Origin: DATKJY01 sp964540105
GTDB taxonomy: Bacteria; Zixibacteria; MSB-5A5; GN15; FEB-12
Length of the DNA stretch: 64,000 nt
Reading direction: 5' to 3'
NCBI GenBank assembly: GCA_964540105.1
Contig: CAZILL010000001.1
Location: 1,116,001-1,180,000 of the forward strand
In this document: positions 34,474 to 43,918 of the stretch, one piece after another
Layout: each line of letters begins with the position of its first letter
Numbering within the stretch: position 1 is the stretch's first letter
The notes under the pieces: generated by a model
The model's database searches: none
What the model was told of the DNA's origin: nothing
What the model saw: the letters and a program-made list of their open reading frames with translations, nothing else
Position numbers and translations under genes: made by a program

Positions 34474-36225
34474 TCACTGGCGACGGAGACGATCCAGAAA
34501 CAGCTGTTCGCGCCGGGGATCGGCATTCTGCTCAAAGTAGAAGGCGCGAGCAAACTGATACGAGTCTCGGACGTCCTTACGAGACATGCTCTCAATTCCG
34601 GGAAGGTAAGAGTCGAGAAAATCCGGGAACTTGATGAACCGCACGCCCTGACAGTGGTCCACGCGATCCATGAGATCGTTGTTGTACGTGACGATGCTGA
34701 ACTGGATCGAATCAAAGTAGATCGCGAGAATTGAATCCATCGCGTTTGTCGGCGTAGGAAACTGGCTCATCATGAAGTTCACTTTGCGTGCAATCAAATA
34801 TTCCAGCGGAGCGCGCTTCTCATGTCCCGGACGCCCTCGGGCCGTAAGCGGCAAGTGGGCGAGATACTCATCGGTCAATCCGGTCGACGACTCTATTGCC
34901 ACAGGAACTTCAGAGTAGTATGCAAACATGGCAAAGCGGCCGTTGAAGCTGATTTTGACGTCCGTCCCTTCGAAGCACTGTTTGAGTTTCGCTCCCGTCG
35001 TCTTCGCCTGTTCCACCCATGAAGACGGGTAGTACGCCGGCTCGTTGGCGATGCCCGAAATCTTGAGGAGCGGGTCGTCGCGGTACAGATTCACTCCAAG
35101 GAGCAGGCCTGCGATGACGATGGCCGACAGAAGCCACGGAATCCCGACGCGACGCGCAAAGACCTTGAGCGATGATTCAATCAGAAGAAAAGCTATCGGT
35201 GTAACCGGCATGAGGAAACGCGCGAACATAAAGTCTCCGCCCGAGCGCACCACGTACCATACATAGGGGATGAGATAGAGTACTCCCAGCACCAGAGCTC
35301 TCGAAGGCATGTCATTTGTATTTAGCGGGGTGAACTTCCAGCCAGCTCGCCGCGCCAGGAGCAGAACAGCCACGGGGGTCGACAGAAGAACCCAATATGA
35401 CTTCAAGTACAGCCACAAATACACTATCCCCTGACTATAGTATGGGAGGTCAGCGGACTTGGCGTAATATGTATTCGGGAACGGATAACCGTAGTAATTG
35501 TATCGCAGGAGCCAGTATGGTACGTAGATCGTTACGAACGGGAGCACAAACGAAGCGAGATTGCGGAGTCTCGACCCGCGACACAGCAGGATGTAGGGAA
35601 GTGACATCGCAACGAACAGGGGAAAGTCGGGTCGAGTGAGAGCGGCCAGAGTTAGCACAAGACCCGCTCTGAAGAACTGGAGAGGCCTGACCGATGAGAC
35701 GAGCAGTGTGAAGCCCCACATCAACAAGAACGTCACCGCCGCAGTTTCAAGACCGCTGGTCGCAAACACCTGATGCTCGTGATGAATCATCAAACAGATC
35801 GCAGAGAGAGGCATGAACAGCGTGAGGCCGCTGACAGCGTCGCGGCGATGCTGCCAGGAATATCGGACCAGTACTATGGCTGTCGCTGCGTAGGCAATGA
35901 TGCTGAGCGTGAGACTGAACGGAATCGGGTCAGCTTTCAGCAGAATCCCGAAGGCGATGAGTACCGTCCAAAGGAAATTCGAGTACCCTTCAACCCGCTC
36001 GCCGACATTGAACACCAAGCCATGTCCGTCGACGAGATTTTTCGCATAACGAAACGAGATGAAGGCGTCATCGCCAACCCACCACAGATCAAGAGCTCGA
36101 TATAATCCGTATGCAAATGAGCAGGAAAACAGTGTCCAGACGAGAACATGAAGTTGGCGCTGAGCTGCTTCTCCGGGACTGAGTGGTGATACCAGTCGCG
36201 AGAACATACCGGGCGCGTTGCTCAC
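34474..36225 (-). CDS. GT-C-type membrane glycosyltransferase (ArnT/PMT/AftB-like)
   Basis: The 583-residue integral membrane protein has about ten hydrophobic helices. The first outside loop carries DDAFISFRYAKNLVDGHGLV (residues about 52-71) followed by GYSNFLWT, the acidic catalytic-loop pattern of GT-C enzymes of the ArnT/PMT/arabinofuranosyltransferase kind. These use polyprenyl-phosphate sugars to modify lipids, glycans or proteins on the periplasmic face. The acceptor is not known. The ATG overlaps the lpxH stop by four nucleotides, so it is cotranscribed with a lipid A gene; modification of lipid A or LPS is a reasonable inference. Confidence 0.78.
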   Translation of the reverse strand: MSNAPGMFSRLVSPLSPGEAAQRQLHVLVWTLFSCSFAYGLYRALDLWWVGDDAFISFRYAKNLVDGHGLVFNVGERVEGYSNFLWTVLIAFGILLKADPIPFSLTLSIIAYAATAIVLVRYSWQHRRDAVSGLTLFMPLSAICLMIHHEHQVFATSGLETAAVTFLLMWGFTLLVSSVRPLQFFRAGLVLTLAALTRPDFPLFVAMSLPYILLCRGSRLRNLASFVLPFVTIYVPYWLLRYNYYGYPFPNTYYAKSADLPYYSQGIVYLWLYLKSYWVLLSTPVAVLLLARRAGWKFTPLNTNDMPSRALVLGVLYLIPYVWYVVRSGGDFMFARFLMPVTPIAFLLIESSLKVFARRVGIPWLLSAIVIAGLLLGVNLYRDDPLLKISGIANEPAYYPSSWVEQAKTTGAKLKQCFEGTDVKISFNGRFAMFAYYSEVPVAIESSTGLTDEYLAHLPLTARGRPGHEKRAPLEYLIARKVNFMMSQFPTPTNAMDSILAIYFDSIQFSIVTYNNDLMDRVDHCQGVRFIKFPDFLDSYLPGIESMSRKDVRDSYQFARAFYFEQNADPRREQLFLDRLRRQ

Positions 36226-36941
36226 TTCAGACTCTCAAGTCTCTTTCCGCTCGAATCGCATTTCAGATATGTGTAGTGATGGATGAAGTCGCCAGTATTG
36301 ACATATAACCCTTCCGGATATTCCGCGAAGATCGGAATGTGCAAGTGCCCGATGACAACGACATCGTACGCGCCGCCCAACCTGCTTCGGGCAAACGCGG
36401 CATAATCGTCTGCGAATTCATGATCTCGGCGCGAAGTGTAATCCCGCGACGAACCGGAGACGAACCGAGCCAGCGGAAAGGCCCAGTCCGGCGGGAGTTT
36501 CCGGTACAGCCAGACGTTTACGGGATTGCGGAGAATTCTCTTCAGCACACGGTAACCGCGATCCCCTTTGGCGAGACCGTCACCGTGTACCAGGAGGAAT
36601 TTCTGCCTGCCGTATTCCAATTCGAATTGATCGGGATGAACTGGGATCCCCAAATGGTTCTGAAAGAAGTCTCCCATCCAGAAATCATGATTCCCGCTAA
36701 CATAATCAACCTGTATTCCCTGCTTAACTAACTCCCGAAGGGCAAAGAGTACTTCATGATGCGCTTTCGGAATGACATACTTGTACTCAAACCAGAAGTC
36801 AAACAAGTCACCGAGTATCACGACCCGATCGCCGTCGGCGCTCACCTTCGAGAAGAGCAACGCCAATTTCTTCAGCTTTTCTTGTTCTTTGTCAAGAGAA
36901 GCGCCCCCCAGGTGGGCGTCGGAAAAGACATATAAGGCCAT
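36222..36941 (-). CDS. lpxH: UDP-2,3-diacylglucosamine diphosphatase (LpxH-like)
   Basis: The 239-residue metallophosphoesterase has the motifs DAH (8-10), GDLFDFW (44-50), GNHDFW (83-88), VHGD (118-121) and GHLH (198-201), the set found in LpxH. LpxH removes UMP from UDP-2,3-diacylglucosamine at the inner face of the membrane during lipid A synthesis. Length matches E. coli LpxH (240). It is the first gene of a two-gene unit with the membrane glycosyltransferase. No other lpx gene is in the window. Confidence 0.88.
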   Translation of the reverse strand: MALYVFSDAHLGGASLDKEQEKLKKLALLFSKVSADGDRVVILGDLFDFWFEYKYVIPKAHHEVLFALRELVKQGIQVDYVSGNHDFWMGDFFQNHLGIPVHPDQFELEYGRQKFLLVHGDGLAKGDRGYRVLKRILRNPVNVWLYRKLPPDWAFPLARFVSGSSRDYTSRRDHEFADDYAAFARSRLGGAYDVVVIGHLHIPIFAEYPEGLYVNTGDFIHHYTYLKCDSSGKRLESLK

Positions 36942-37000
36942 GCGAAGAATATAGTGTTCGGCGGCGTTCAGGCGCTAATGCAAAAGTCGAACGGAGGTGA

Positions 37001-39241
37001 TCAGCTGACCCGCTCCATTATCTGGCGCAGCGTATTGTAGAAGGCGTGGTCGAGTTCGTGCAGATCGACGCTAATAAAGTCGTTTATCGTCAGGTTGTCT
37101 CCTCCTACAGCGCCGATCTTCGCGACCGGTACCTTCCGGCTGGAGAACCAGGACCCTACCCACTGTGCGTCTTGGGGCGCGCAGGTGATCACGACCCGCG
37201 ATTGACTCTCCCCGAAGAGCAGACAGTCAATGCGAACCTTCGACGCTATGCGAATCTCAGCGCCGATCTGATGTTCGCGGTCCGAAATGCATCCTTCCGC
37301 CAGAGCGATCGCCAAACCGCCGTCGCTGACATCGTGAGCCGACTTGATCTTTCCGGTCCTAACGGCCTCGAGCAAAGCGTCCTGCAATCGCTTTTCGAAC
37401 TGCAGATCAAGGCCCGGAACCGGACCCCTCGTGACCTGGAACATGGTGTGAAGATACTCTGACCCGCCAAGCTCATCGCGCGTCTGTCCCAAGAGAAAGA
37501 TCACGTCGTCAGTATCCTTGAACCACTGAGTCGTGATGTTTGAAACATCCTCGATCAGCCCGACCATACCGATGGTCGGCGTGGGGAAGACGGCGCGCTC
37601 TGGGTCTTCGTTGTAGAACGAGACGTTCCCGCCGGTCACGGGTGTGTCGAACGCTCGGCAGGCGTCCCCCATGCCCGCTACGGCTTCAGCGAAGCAGTAA
37701 TAGACTTCCGGCTTGTATGGATTCCCGAAGTTCAGGCAGTTAGTGACTGCCAGAGGTTTCCCCCCGGAACAGACAATATTCCGAGCTACTTCAGCGACTG
37801 CACTCTGAGCCCCAAGGCGAGGGTTCAGGTAGCAAAAACGGGCGTTGCAGTCGGTCGCCATCGCGAGGGCTTTGTTGGTCTTCCGAATTCGCAAAACGGC
37901 GGCGTCCGAGCCGGGACCGACCGCAGTATTGGTACGTACCATCGAATCATACTGTTCAAACACCCATCCCTTGTGACACAGATTGGGGGAACCAAGCATG
38001 GTCAGCAGTGCGTTTTTCCAGTCCTTCTGGAGCGGAAACTCGCCGAGATTCAAGTCATTGACTTCATCCATGTAAGCGGGGCGTTTGCTCTCTCGATGGT
38101 AAACGGGCGCTCCGCCACCGAGCACGAGGTCATCCGACGGAATCCGCGCCACGGTTTCGCCGTCGAGCTTCACCGTCATCATTTTGTCGGAGGTGACTCG
38201 TCCAATGATTGTTGAATCGAGTCCCCACTTATCGAACACAGCTCGAACCCGATTTTCGTTTCCGGCCTTGACGCACACGAGCATCCGCTCCTGCGATTCT
38301 GACAGGAGTATTTCATACGGGGTCATGCCGCTCTCGCGCACTGGGACTTTCTCAATGTCGATCTCGATCCCTGAGCGACCGCGGGCGGACATTTCCGATG
38401 ACGAGCAAGTTAGCCCCGCCGCCCCCATGTCCTGAATCCCAACGATCAGGTCCTCATCGATAATCTCGAGGGTTGCTTCCAGCAGGAGCTTCTCTGTGAA
38501 GGGATCCCCAATTTGAACTGAAGGGCGCTTTAATTCGGACTTATCGCTGATCTCTTCGGAGGCAAAGGTAGCCCCGTGGATGCCGTCTCGCCCGGTCTTG
38601 GATCCGACAATCATGATCGGATTGCCGTTTCCCGCAGCCTTCGCAAAGGCCAGTCGATCAGACTTGACGATTCCGACTGCCATGGCGTTGACCAGCGGAT
38701 TCCCCGTGTATGACTCATCAAAGAAGAGCTCTCCGGCAACGGTCGGTACGCCGAATGAGTTGCCATAGTCGCCGATCCCGCGCACGACACCGTCGACGAG
38801 ATATCGTACCCGCGGATTATCCGGTGAACCGAAGCGAAGTGAATTCAGGGCCGCAATCGGTCGAGCACCCATGGTGAAAATGTCGCGGAGAATTCCGCCG
38901 ACACCCGTCGCCGCGCCCTGGTACGGCTCGATAGCCGACGGGTGGTTGTGCGATTCGATCTTGAACACTATCGCCAATCCGCCCCCGATGTCGACCGCCC
39001 CGGCGTTCTCCTCACCGGCCTTGGTCAACAGGTTGGCGCCATCTCGGGGAAGGGTCTTGAGCAGTGCGATCGAATTCTTGTATGAGCAGTGCTCCGACCA
39101 CATGACGCTGAATATCCCCAGTTCAGTGTAATTGGGGTCACGCCCTAATATTCGTTTGATCTGTTCGTACTCCTCAGGAGTGATGCCGTGCTCTTCAATC
39201 ATCGCCGCGGAGAGAACTGGTTGCCTAAATGACGCCGTCAT
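37001..39241 (-). CDS. purL: Phosphoribosylformylglycinamidine synthase subunit PurL (small type)
   Basis: The 746-residue enzyme catalyses the ATP- and glutamine-dependent conversion of FGAR to FGAM in purine synthesis, together with PurQ and PurS. It shows the catalytic His51 region MWSEHCSYKNS, the repeated AIRS-type domains (ESHNHPSAIEPYQGAATGVGG; GSKTGRDGIHGATF) and the second half starting near residue 430. Length fits the small PurL type, so separate purQ and purS are expected; they are not in this window. Start set at ATG 39241 with AGAGGG upstream; the frame is open to 39745 but that part is not PurL-like and overlaps tilS. A strong promoter lies upstream. Confidence 0.95.
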   Translation of the reverse strand: MTASFRQPVLSAAMIEEHGITPEEYEQIKRILGRDPNYTELGIFSVMWSEHCSYKNSIALLKTLPRDGANLLTKAGEENAGAVDIGGGLAIVFKIESHNHPSAIEPYQGAATGVGGILRDIFTMGARPIAALNSLRFGSPDNPRVRYLVDGVVRGIGDYGNSFGVPTVAGELFFDESYTGNPLVNAMAVGIVKSDRLAFAKAAGNGNPIMIVGSKTGRDGIHGATFASEEISDKSELKRPSVQIGDPFTEKLLLEATLEIIDEDLIVGIQDMGAAGLTCSSSEMSARGRSGIEIDIEKVPVRESGMTPYEILLSESQERMLVCVKAGNENRVRAVFDKWGLDSTIIGRVTSDKMMTVKLDGETVARIPSDDLVLGGGAPVYHRESKRPAYMDEVNDLNLGEFPLQKDWKNALLTMLGSPNLCHKGWVFEQYDSMVRTNTAVGPGSDAAVLRIRKTNKALAMATDCNARFCYLNPRLGAQSAVAEVARNIVCSGGKPLAVTNCLNFGNPYKPEVYYCFAEAVAGMGDACRAFDTPVTGGNVSFYNEDPERAVFPTPTIGMVGLIEDVSNITTQWFKDTDDVIFLLGQTRDELGGSEYLHTMFQVTRGPVPGLDLQFEKRLQDALLEAVRTGKIKSAHDVSDGGLAIALAEGCISDREHQIGAEIRIASKVRIDCLLFGESQSRVVITCAPQDAQWVGSWFSSRKVPVAKIGAVGGDNLTINDFISVDLHELDHAFYNTLRQIMERVS

Positions 39242-39268
39242 GTGCCCTCTTTCTATTTTGGGTGCGCC

Positions 39269-39297
39269 AATATAGGTTTGATCCAGAGCATGGTCAA
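39269..39297 (-). promoter_or_regulatory. Sigma70-type promoter of purL
   Basis: TTGACC (39297-39292), 17-nt spacer, TATATT (39274-39269) on the minus strand. Transcription would start at about 39262, leaving a leader of about 20 nt that contains the AGAGGG ribosome site. This also fixes the purL start at 39241. Confidence 0.7.
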
Positions 39298-39320
39298 GGA
39301 TCGAAACCGGTGAAATCTGT

Positions 39321-39349
39321 TTCCCAGGCGCCATGCGGTCGCGTATTAT
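39321..39349 (+). promoter_or_regulatory. Predicted promoter of tilS
   Basis: TTCCCA (39321-39326), 17-nt spacer, TATTAT (39344-39349). The -10 box ends six nucleotides before the tilS ATG, which has no Shine-Dalgarno site; a leaderless mRNA is predicted. Confidence 0.45.
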
Positions 39350-39355
39350 CACCGA

Positions 39356-40735
39356 ATGGACCTCTTGTCGAAGGTAACAGAAACCGTTGCAAGACACTCC
39401 TTGCTCAGTGCGGGGGATTCCGTACTCATTGCTCTTTCCGGTGGACCAGATTCCGTCGTGCTGCTGCATCTCCTGTGCAGGATGCGAAGAAAGCTGCATT
39501 TGAAATTGAGAGCGGTCTACATCAATCACGGCATTCGACCGCGAGCGGCTATCGCCGAGGAACGATTCTGCCGTGACTACTGCCGGCGTTACCGCGTTCC
39601 AATCACAATTGTCCGCGAAGATATTCCGGCGCTGGCACGGCGTCAGAAGAAAGGGCTTGAAGAGACTGCCCGCGAAGTTCGATACCGCCTGTTCGAGCAG
39701 CTCGCTGTTCAACGCAACTGTGTTCGAGTTGCACTGGGACACCACGCGGACGACCGGGCCGAGACCATTCTCTTCCGAATTCTGCGTGGGACCGGTCGCA
39801 GCGGTTTAATGGGGATGCCGATCAGCAGGGGGAAGATCGTCAGACCACTGTTTGAGTCGACCAAAGCTGAAGTACTCACCTACTTGCGCGAACGTCATCT
39901 GAGCTTCTGCAAGGATCGCTCGAATTCAAGCCTCGTCTTCAGCCGCAATTTTCTTCGCAACCGCCTGTTAGTTGAGATTCGCGAAAGGCTCAACCCGCAA
40001 GTAGACTCGGCTTTGTTGCGCCTGGCGGAATCGTTCGACCAGGAGGAGCTGTTCCTGCAGAACTTGACCTGCCGTGCCGTTCGACGCGTTGTTGAACGAA
40101 CGTCCGGCGGGAAATTTGCGCTTGATTTGCGCTCGTATCGTGCGTATCCTCTGTGGGTTCGGCGAAGACTGGTAAGACATTGTCTCCAAACTCTTTCCGC
40201 TGCCGACCAGCCCCCTGACAGGGAGTCGGTGGACAGACTGGATGAACTGGCGATTTCTACCGGACGTGGATTGTCGTTAGCGGGCGGAATTCAGGCCGTG
40301 ACAACTGCCGATAAACTCCTGATATTCCGTATGGGACCCCTGTGTTTCGAAGGGGAAGTGCCGGTCGGTGGAGTCGCTGTCGTGGATGCTCTCGGCATGA
40401 AACTCAGGTGCCGACAGATCCGTAGCAGGCGAACGAGTGTGCCAAAGAAGCGCGGAGCGGCAAAGATCGTGCTGGATGCCGACAGGATGACCGCCCCGTT
40501 TACAGTACGGAGTATTCGAGCCGGCGACCGATTTCGCCCGCTCGGAATGCATGGGACCAAGAAAGTGAGCGACTTTCTAACCGACCGAAAGATTCCGTCG
40601 GTCATGCGTGATGAGATTCCTCTGCTCTGTGACCAGAGTGGTATCGTGTGGTTGGTCGGACATGAAATTGCCGACCGCGTGAAAGTGACCGAAACGACAA
40701 AGAAGATTCTTAGTTTTGAGATCAGTTACGACTAA
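39356..40735 (+). CDS. tilS: tRNA(Ile)-lysidine synthase
   Basis: The 459-residue protein has the ATP-pyrophosphatase PP-loop SGGPDS (28-33), the N-type ATPase region with GHHADDRAETILFRILRGTGRSGL, and a C-terminal TilS domain (about 375-450; IRAGDRFRPLGMHGTKKVSDFL). It converts C34 of the CAU-anticodon tRNA-Ile to lysidine so that AUA is read as Ile. It is first in the conserved order tilS-hpt-ftsH, also known from many other bacteria. Divergent from purL. Confidence 0.93.
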   Translation: MDLLSKVTETVARHSLLSAGDSVLIALSGGPDSVVLLHLLCRMRRKLHLKLRAVYINHGIRPRAAIAEERFCRDYCRRYRVPITIVREDIPALARRQKKGLEETAREVRYRLFEQLAVQRNCVRVALGHHADDRAETILFRILRGTGRSGLMGMPISRGKIVRPLFESTKAEVLTYLRERHLSFCKDRSNSSLVFSRNFLRNRLLVEIRERLNPQVDSALLRLAESFDQEELFLQNLTCRAVRRVVERTSGGKFALDLRSYRAYPLWVRRRLVRHCLQTLSAADQPPDRESVDRLDELAISTGRGLSLAGGIQAVTTADKLLIFRMGPLCFEGEVPVGGVAVVDALGMKLRCRQIRSRRTSVPKKRGAAKIVLDADRMTAPFTVRSIRAGDRFRPLGMHGTKKVSDFLTDRKIPSVMRDEIPLLCDQSGIVWLVGHEIADRVKVTETTKKILSFEISYD

Positions 40736-40745
40736 GCCGATTCGC

Positions 40746-41267
40746 ATGAAGCCCTTTGAGCTGCTTCTGCCTCAGGATCAGATCAACCGACGCGTTCGAG
40801 AACTGGCCCGGCAGATCACCGAAGACTATTCCGGCCAGACGCCTGTCCTGGTAGGAGTCATGAAGGGTTGTATTGTATTCCTTTCCGATCTGATGCGTCA
40901 TATTAAATTACCGGTCGAAGTCGAGTTTGTGTCGGCCGCGTCATATCGGCAGGGCGTGAAGCGGGAAGATGACATTGCCTTCGGGGGCGGCTTTTCGATC
41001 CCTCTGAAGGGTCGTCATGTCTTGATCGTCGAGGGAGTCGTTGACTCAGGCCGGACAGTCTCGCTCGTGATCGCTAAGCTCAAGAAACTGGAACCCGCTT
41101 CGGTTGAGGTTGTTACACTCCTCGACAAGCCCGGAAGTCATCGCGCCAAACTCGATGTAAAATACAAGGGTTTTTCGATAGGCAATGAGTTTGTGATCGG
41201 TTTTGGACTCGACAATACCCAGAAGTATCGCAATCTGCCGTTTATTGGGAAGCTGCTCGATCCATGA
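40746..41267 (+). CDS. hpt: Hypoxanthine phosphoribosyltransferase
   Basis: The 173-residue protein salvages hypoxanthine or guanine with PRPP. It has the type I phosphoribosyltransferase core (PVLVGVMKGCIVFLSDLMRH; FVSAASY; PRPP loop VLIVEGVVDSGRTV; late segment LLDKPGSHR). In the PRPP loop the usual Glu-Asp pair is Glu-Gly, a change in a normally conserved position. Start taken at ATG 40746, 10 bp after the tilS stop; a TTG at 40716 would overlap tilS. Its place between tilS and ftsH supports the call. Confidence 0.9.
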   Translation: MKPFELLLPQDQINRRVRELARQITEDYSGQTPVLVGVMKGCIVFLSDLMRHIKLPVEVEFVSAASYRQGVKREDDIAFGGGFSIPLKGRHVLIVEGVVDSGRTVSLVIAKLKKLEPASVEVVTLLDKPGSHRAKLDVKYKGFSIGNEFVIGFGLDNTQKYRNLPFIGKLLDP

Positions 41268-41354
41268 GTTTTTCGCAACATCAACCGATATTGAAGGAAT
41301 ACTCTCTCTTCACGGGTATAAGGCTGGATAGAACACGAATGAGACGGAGCATAG

Positions 41355-43304
41355 GTGAATAATTCTGACAATAAACCCGGGCGTTCGAATTACCCCGGAC
41401 GAAACAGGGGAGAGGCCCCTCGCGAGGGAATGAACTGGAAAGGAACCGGACGCTCGATGCTGTTCTGGCTCGGCTTTCTTCTGGTTGCGTTCATTCTTTA
41501 CACGTATTACAAGGGTTTCGACCAGGAGATGGGCGAAGTTACTTACTCCGAGTTTCTGGCCGAGGTCGATAACAACAACGTTCCTGAGGTGACATTCACC
41601 GAGCGTGAGATAGAGGGAAAGCTCAAGGAGGCAAAGTCGTTCGCCTCGTCCACGAACCCCAGAAAATACTCTCGCTTCAAATCGCGAATCCCGTTTCCGG
41701 ACAATAGTTACGAACTCGTCAATCGCCTTGAGAAAGCCGGAACCAAGATCGTAGCCAAACCTCAGGGGGTTGACTTCTGGTCGATCATTGGCATCTTCGG
41801 CCCGTGGATTCTTCTCGTGGTTGTCTGGCTCTTCTTCATGCGGCAGATGCAGGGGGCCGCGGGGCCAAAGGGTCTATTTTCATTTGGCAAGAGCAAGGCC
41901 AAGCTCCATTCCGACGAGCGCCCGAGAGTCACGTTTGACGATGTCGCTGGCGCCGTCGAAGCCAAGGAAGAGCTTAAGGAGATTATCGAATTTTTGAAAG
42001 AACCGGCCAAATTCCAGAAACTTGGCGGCAAGATTCCAAAGGGGGCGCTTCTGCTCGGTTCTCCCGGGACGGGCAAGACTCTGCTCGCGCGGGCCGTAGC
42101 AGGCGAAGCTGGTGTGCCATTTTTCTCTATGTCCGGCTCGGACTTTGTTGAGATGTTTGTCGGGGTAGGGGCAAGCAGGGTGCGCGATCTGTTTGATCAG
42201 GGAAAACGCAACGCGCCCTGCATCATTTTCATCGACGAAATCGATGCCGTCGGCCGTCACCGAGGAGCCGGTCTGGGCGGCGGGCACGACGAACGCGAAC
42301 AGACCCTCAATCAGTTGCTGGTTGAAATGGATGGCTTTGAATCGAACGAAGGGGTGATCCTCATCGCAGCGACAAATCGCCCCGACGTGCTCGACCCGGC
42401 GCTGCTGAGACCCGGTCGTTTCGATCGTCAGATAGTCGTGGCCACGCCTGATGTCAAGGGACGGGAAGGGATTCTCAAGGTTCATGTCCGCAAGATCAAG
42501 ACGAGCCCCGATGTCGAATTGACGGTTCTGGCCCGAGGTACGCCAGGTATGACCGGAGCTGATCTGGCTAACATGGTCAACGAGGCGGCCCTTCTGGCAG
42601 CGCGCAAGAATCGCGATTTTGTTCTGATGGAGGATTTCGAGGAGGCTAAAGACAAAGTGCTCATGGGTTCAGCGCGAAAGTCCCTGGTCATTGCCGATGA
42701 GGAGAAGAAAGTCATCGCGTACCACGAGTCCGGCCATACTCTCGTGGCCAAATTTCTCCCCAAGGCCGACCCGATTCACAAAGTGACGATCATTCCACGC
42801 GGCATGGCGCTCGGTGTTACCCAGTCTTTGCCGGTCGACGAACGTCATACCCACTCGCGTGACTACCTCGAAACCACGCTGGCGGTTCTGATGGGAGGTC
42901 GTATCGCCGAACTACTCGTGTTTAACCAGCTCGATACCGGCGCCGGAAACGATTTGGAGCGAGCGACTAAACTTGCTCGCAAAATGGTCTGCAATTGGGG
43001 CATGTCGGAGAAACTCGGAGCGGTCACCTTCGGCAAGACAGAGGAGCATATCTTCCTCGGCCGCGAGATTGCCCAGCACTCCGACTATTCCGAGGCCACA
43101 GCTGTCCTCATCGATGGCGAAATTCGTTCCTTCGTCGACACGGCTGAAGATACCGCCCGGCGAATTCTATCGGAGCATCTCGACAAGCTCCATCAGCTGG
43201 CCAAGGCACTCCTCGAGCGGGAGATTGTCGATGGACGGGAAGTAGACGAGATCATCGGCCGGCCGCTCAGTGGGATGCAACCGGTACCGATCCCTGCTCC
43301 CTGA
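41355..43304 (+). CDS. ftsH: ATP-dependent zinc metalloprotease FtsH
   Basis: The 649-residue membrane AAA+ protease has two helices (34-51 and 143-162) that flank the periplasmic domain. The AAA domain carries Walker A GSPGTGKT (235-242), Walker B IIFIDEID (290-297) and the arginine-finger region RPGRFDR. The peptidase domain carries HESGH (457-461). It degrades membrane proteins and regulators such as LpxC. GTG start with GGAG five to six nucleotides upstream. All key residues are present. Confidence 0.97.
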   Translation: MNNSDNKPGRSNYPGRNRGEAPREGMNWKGTGRSMLFWLGFLLVAFILYTYYKGFDQEMGEVTYSEFLAEVDNNNVPEVTFTEREIEGKLKEAKSFASSTNPRKYSRFKSRIPFPDNSYELVNRLEKAGTKIVAKPQGVDFWSIIGIFGPWILLVVVWLFFMRQMQGAAGPKGLFSFGKSKAKLHSDERPRVTFDDVAGAVEAKEELKEIIEFLKEPAKFQKLGGKIPKGALLLGSPGTGKTLLARAVAGEAGVPFFSMSGSDFVEMFVGVGASRVRDLFDQGKRNAPCIIFIDEIDAVGRHRGAGLGGGHDEREQTLNQLLVEMDGFESNEGVILIAATNRPDVLDPALLRPGRFDRQIVVATPDVKGREGILKVHVRKIKTSPDVELTVLARGTPGMTGADLANMVNEAALLAARKNRDFVLMEDFEEAKDKVLMGSARKSLVIADEEKKVIAYHESGHTLVAKFLPKADPIHKVTIIPRGMALGVTQSLPVDERHTHSRDYLETTLAVLMGGRIAELLVFNQLDTGAGNDLERATKLARKMVCNWGMSEKLGAVTFGKTEEHIFLGREIAQHSDYSEATAVLIDGEIRSFVDTAEDTARRILSEHLDKLHQLAKALLEREIVDGREVDEIIGRPLSGMQPVPIPAP

Positions 43305-43314
43305 GCGAGAACGC

Positions 43315-43881
43315 GTGTCCATCAACAAGACCAAGATTCGGCAGGGGGTTAAGCTCTTACTTGAGGGAGTTGGCGAGTCGGTCAGGCGTGAGGGACTGCG
43401 CCACACACCCGAGCGCATCGCTGAGTTCTACGAAGAAGCCCTGTCGGGAATCGACGCCGATCCGACTGTCGAGTTGCGCAAGTACACGACCAAGAACAAG
43501 GACGAGATGATCATCCTGCGGGATATCTCTTTTTTCTCACTGTGCGAACATCATCTGCTCCCTTTTTTCGGGGCAATTCATATCGCTTACATACCCCAAA
43601 ATAACAAGATGGTCGGCTTCTCAAGCATGATACGGGTCGTGGAGATGTTCTCTAAGCGCCTTCAGGTTCAAGAGCGCATGACATCGCAGATTGCCGATTC
43701 AATCGTCGAAGCGCTCAAACCAAAGGGGGTGCTGATCGTAGTCGAGGCAGAACATCTCTGCCTGACGATGCGCGGCACAAGAAAACCCGGCAGCCGCATT
43801 ATCACCTCTGCGATTCGCGGCATGATGCGCAAGAACGCCACGCGCAGCGAGGCTTTATCGCTTATCGAAGGTTCGAAGTAA
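43315..43881 (+). CDS. folE: GTP cyclohydrolase I (FolE)
   Basis: The 188-residue enzyme converts GTP to dihydroneopterin triphosphate, the first step of folate synthesis. Zinc ligands are visible in SLCEHHLLPFFG and in HLCLTMRG, and the GTP-binding segment KPGSRIITSAIRG is present. Length fits the family. Start placed at GTG 43315, 10 bp after ftsH; the frame also opens inside ftsH at 43270 but that extension is not FolE-like. The next gene but one pathway step, folP, follows after 99 bp. Confidence 0.94.
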   Translation: MSINKTKIRQGVKLLLEGVGESVRREGLRHTPERIAEFYEEALSGIDADPTVELRKYTTKNKDEMIILRDISFFSLCEHHLLPFFGAIHIAYIPQNNKMVGFSSMIRVVEMFSKRLQVQERMTSQIADSIVEALKPKGVLIVVEAEHLCLTMRGTRKPGSRIITSAIRGMMRKNATRSEALSLIEGSK

Positions 43882-43918
43882 CCCCGTTCGACCCTGTTCG
43901 TCATCGCAAAAAACCTGC

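Noticed and set aside
39242..39745. N-terminal extension of purL into the tilS region
   Set aside because: PurL-like sequence begins at 39241, a promoter and ribosome site lie just upstream of it, and the extension is antisense to tilS.
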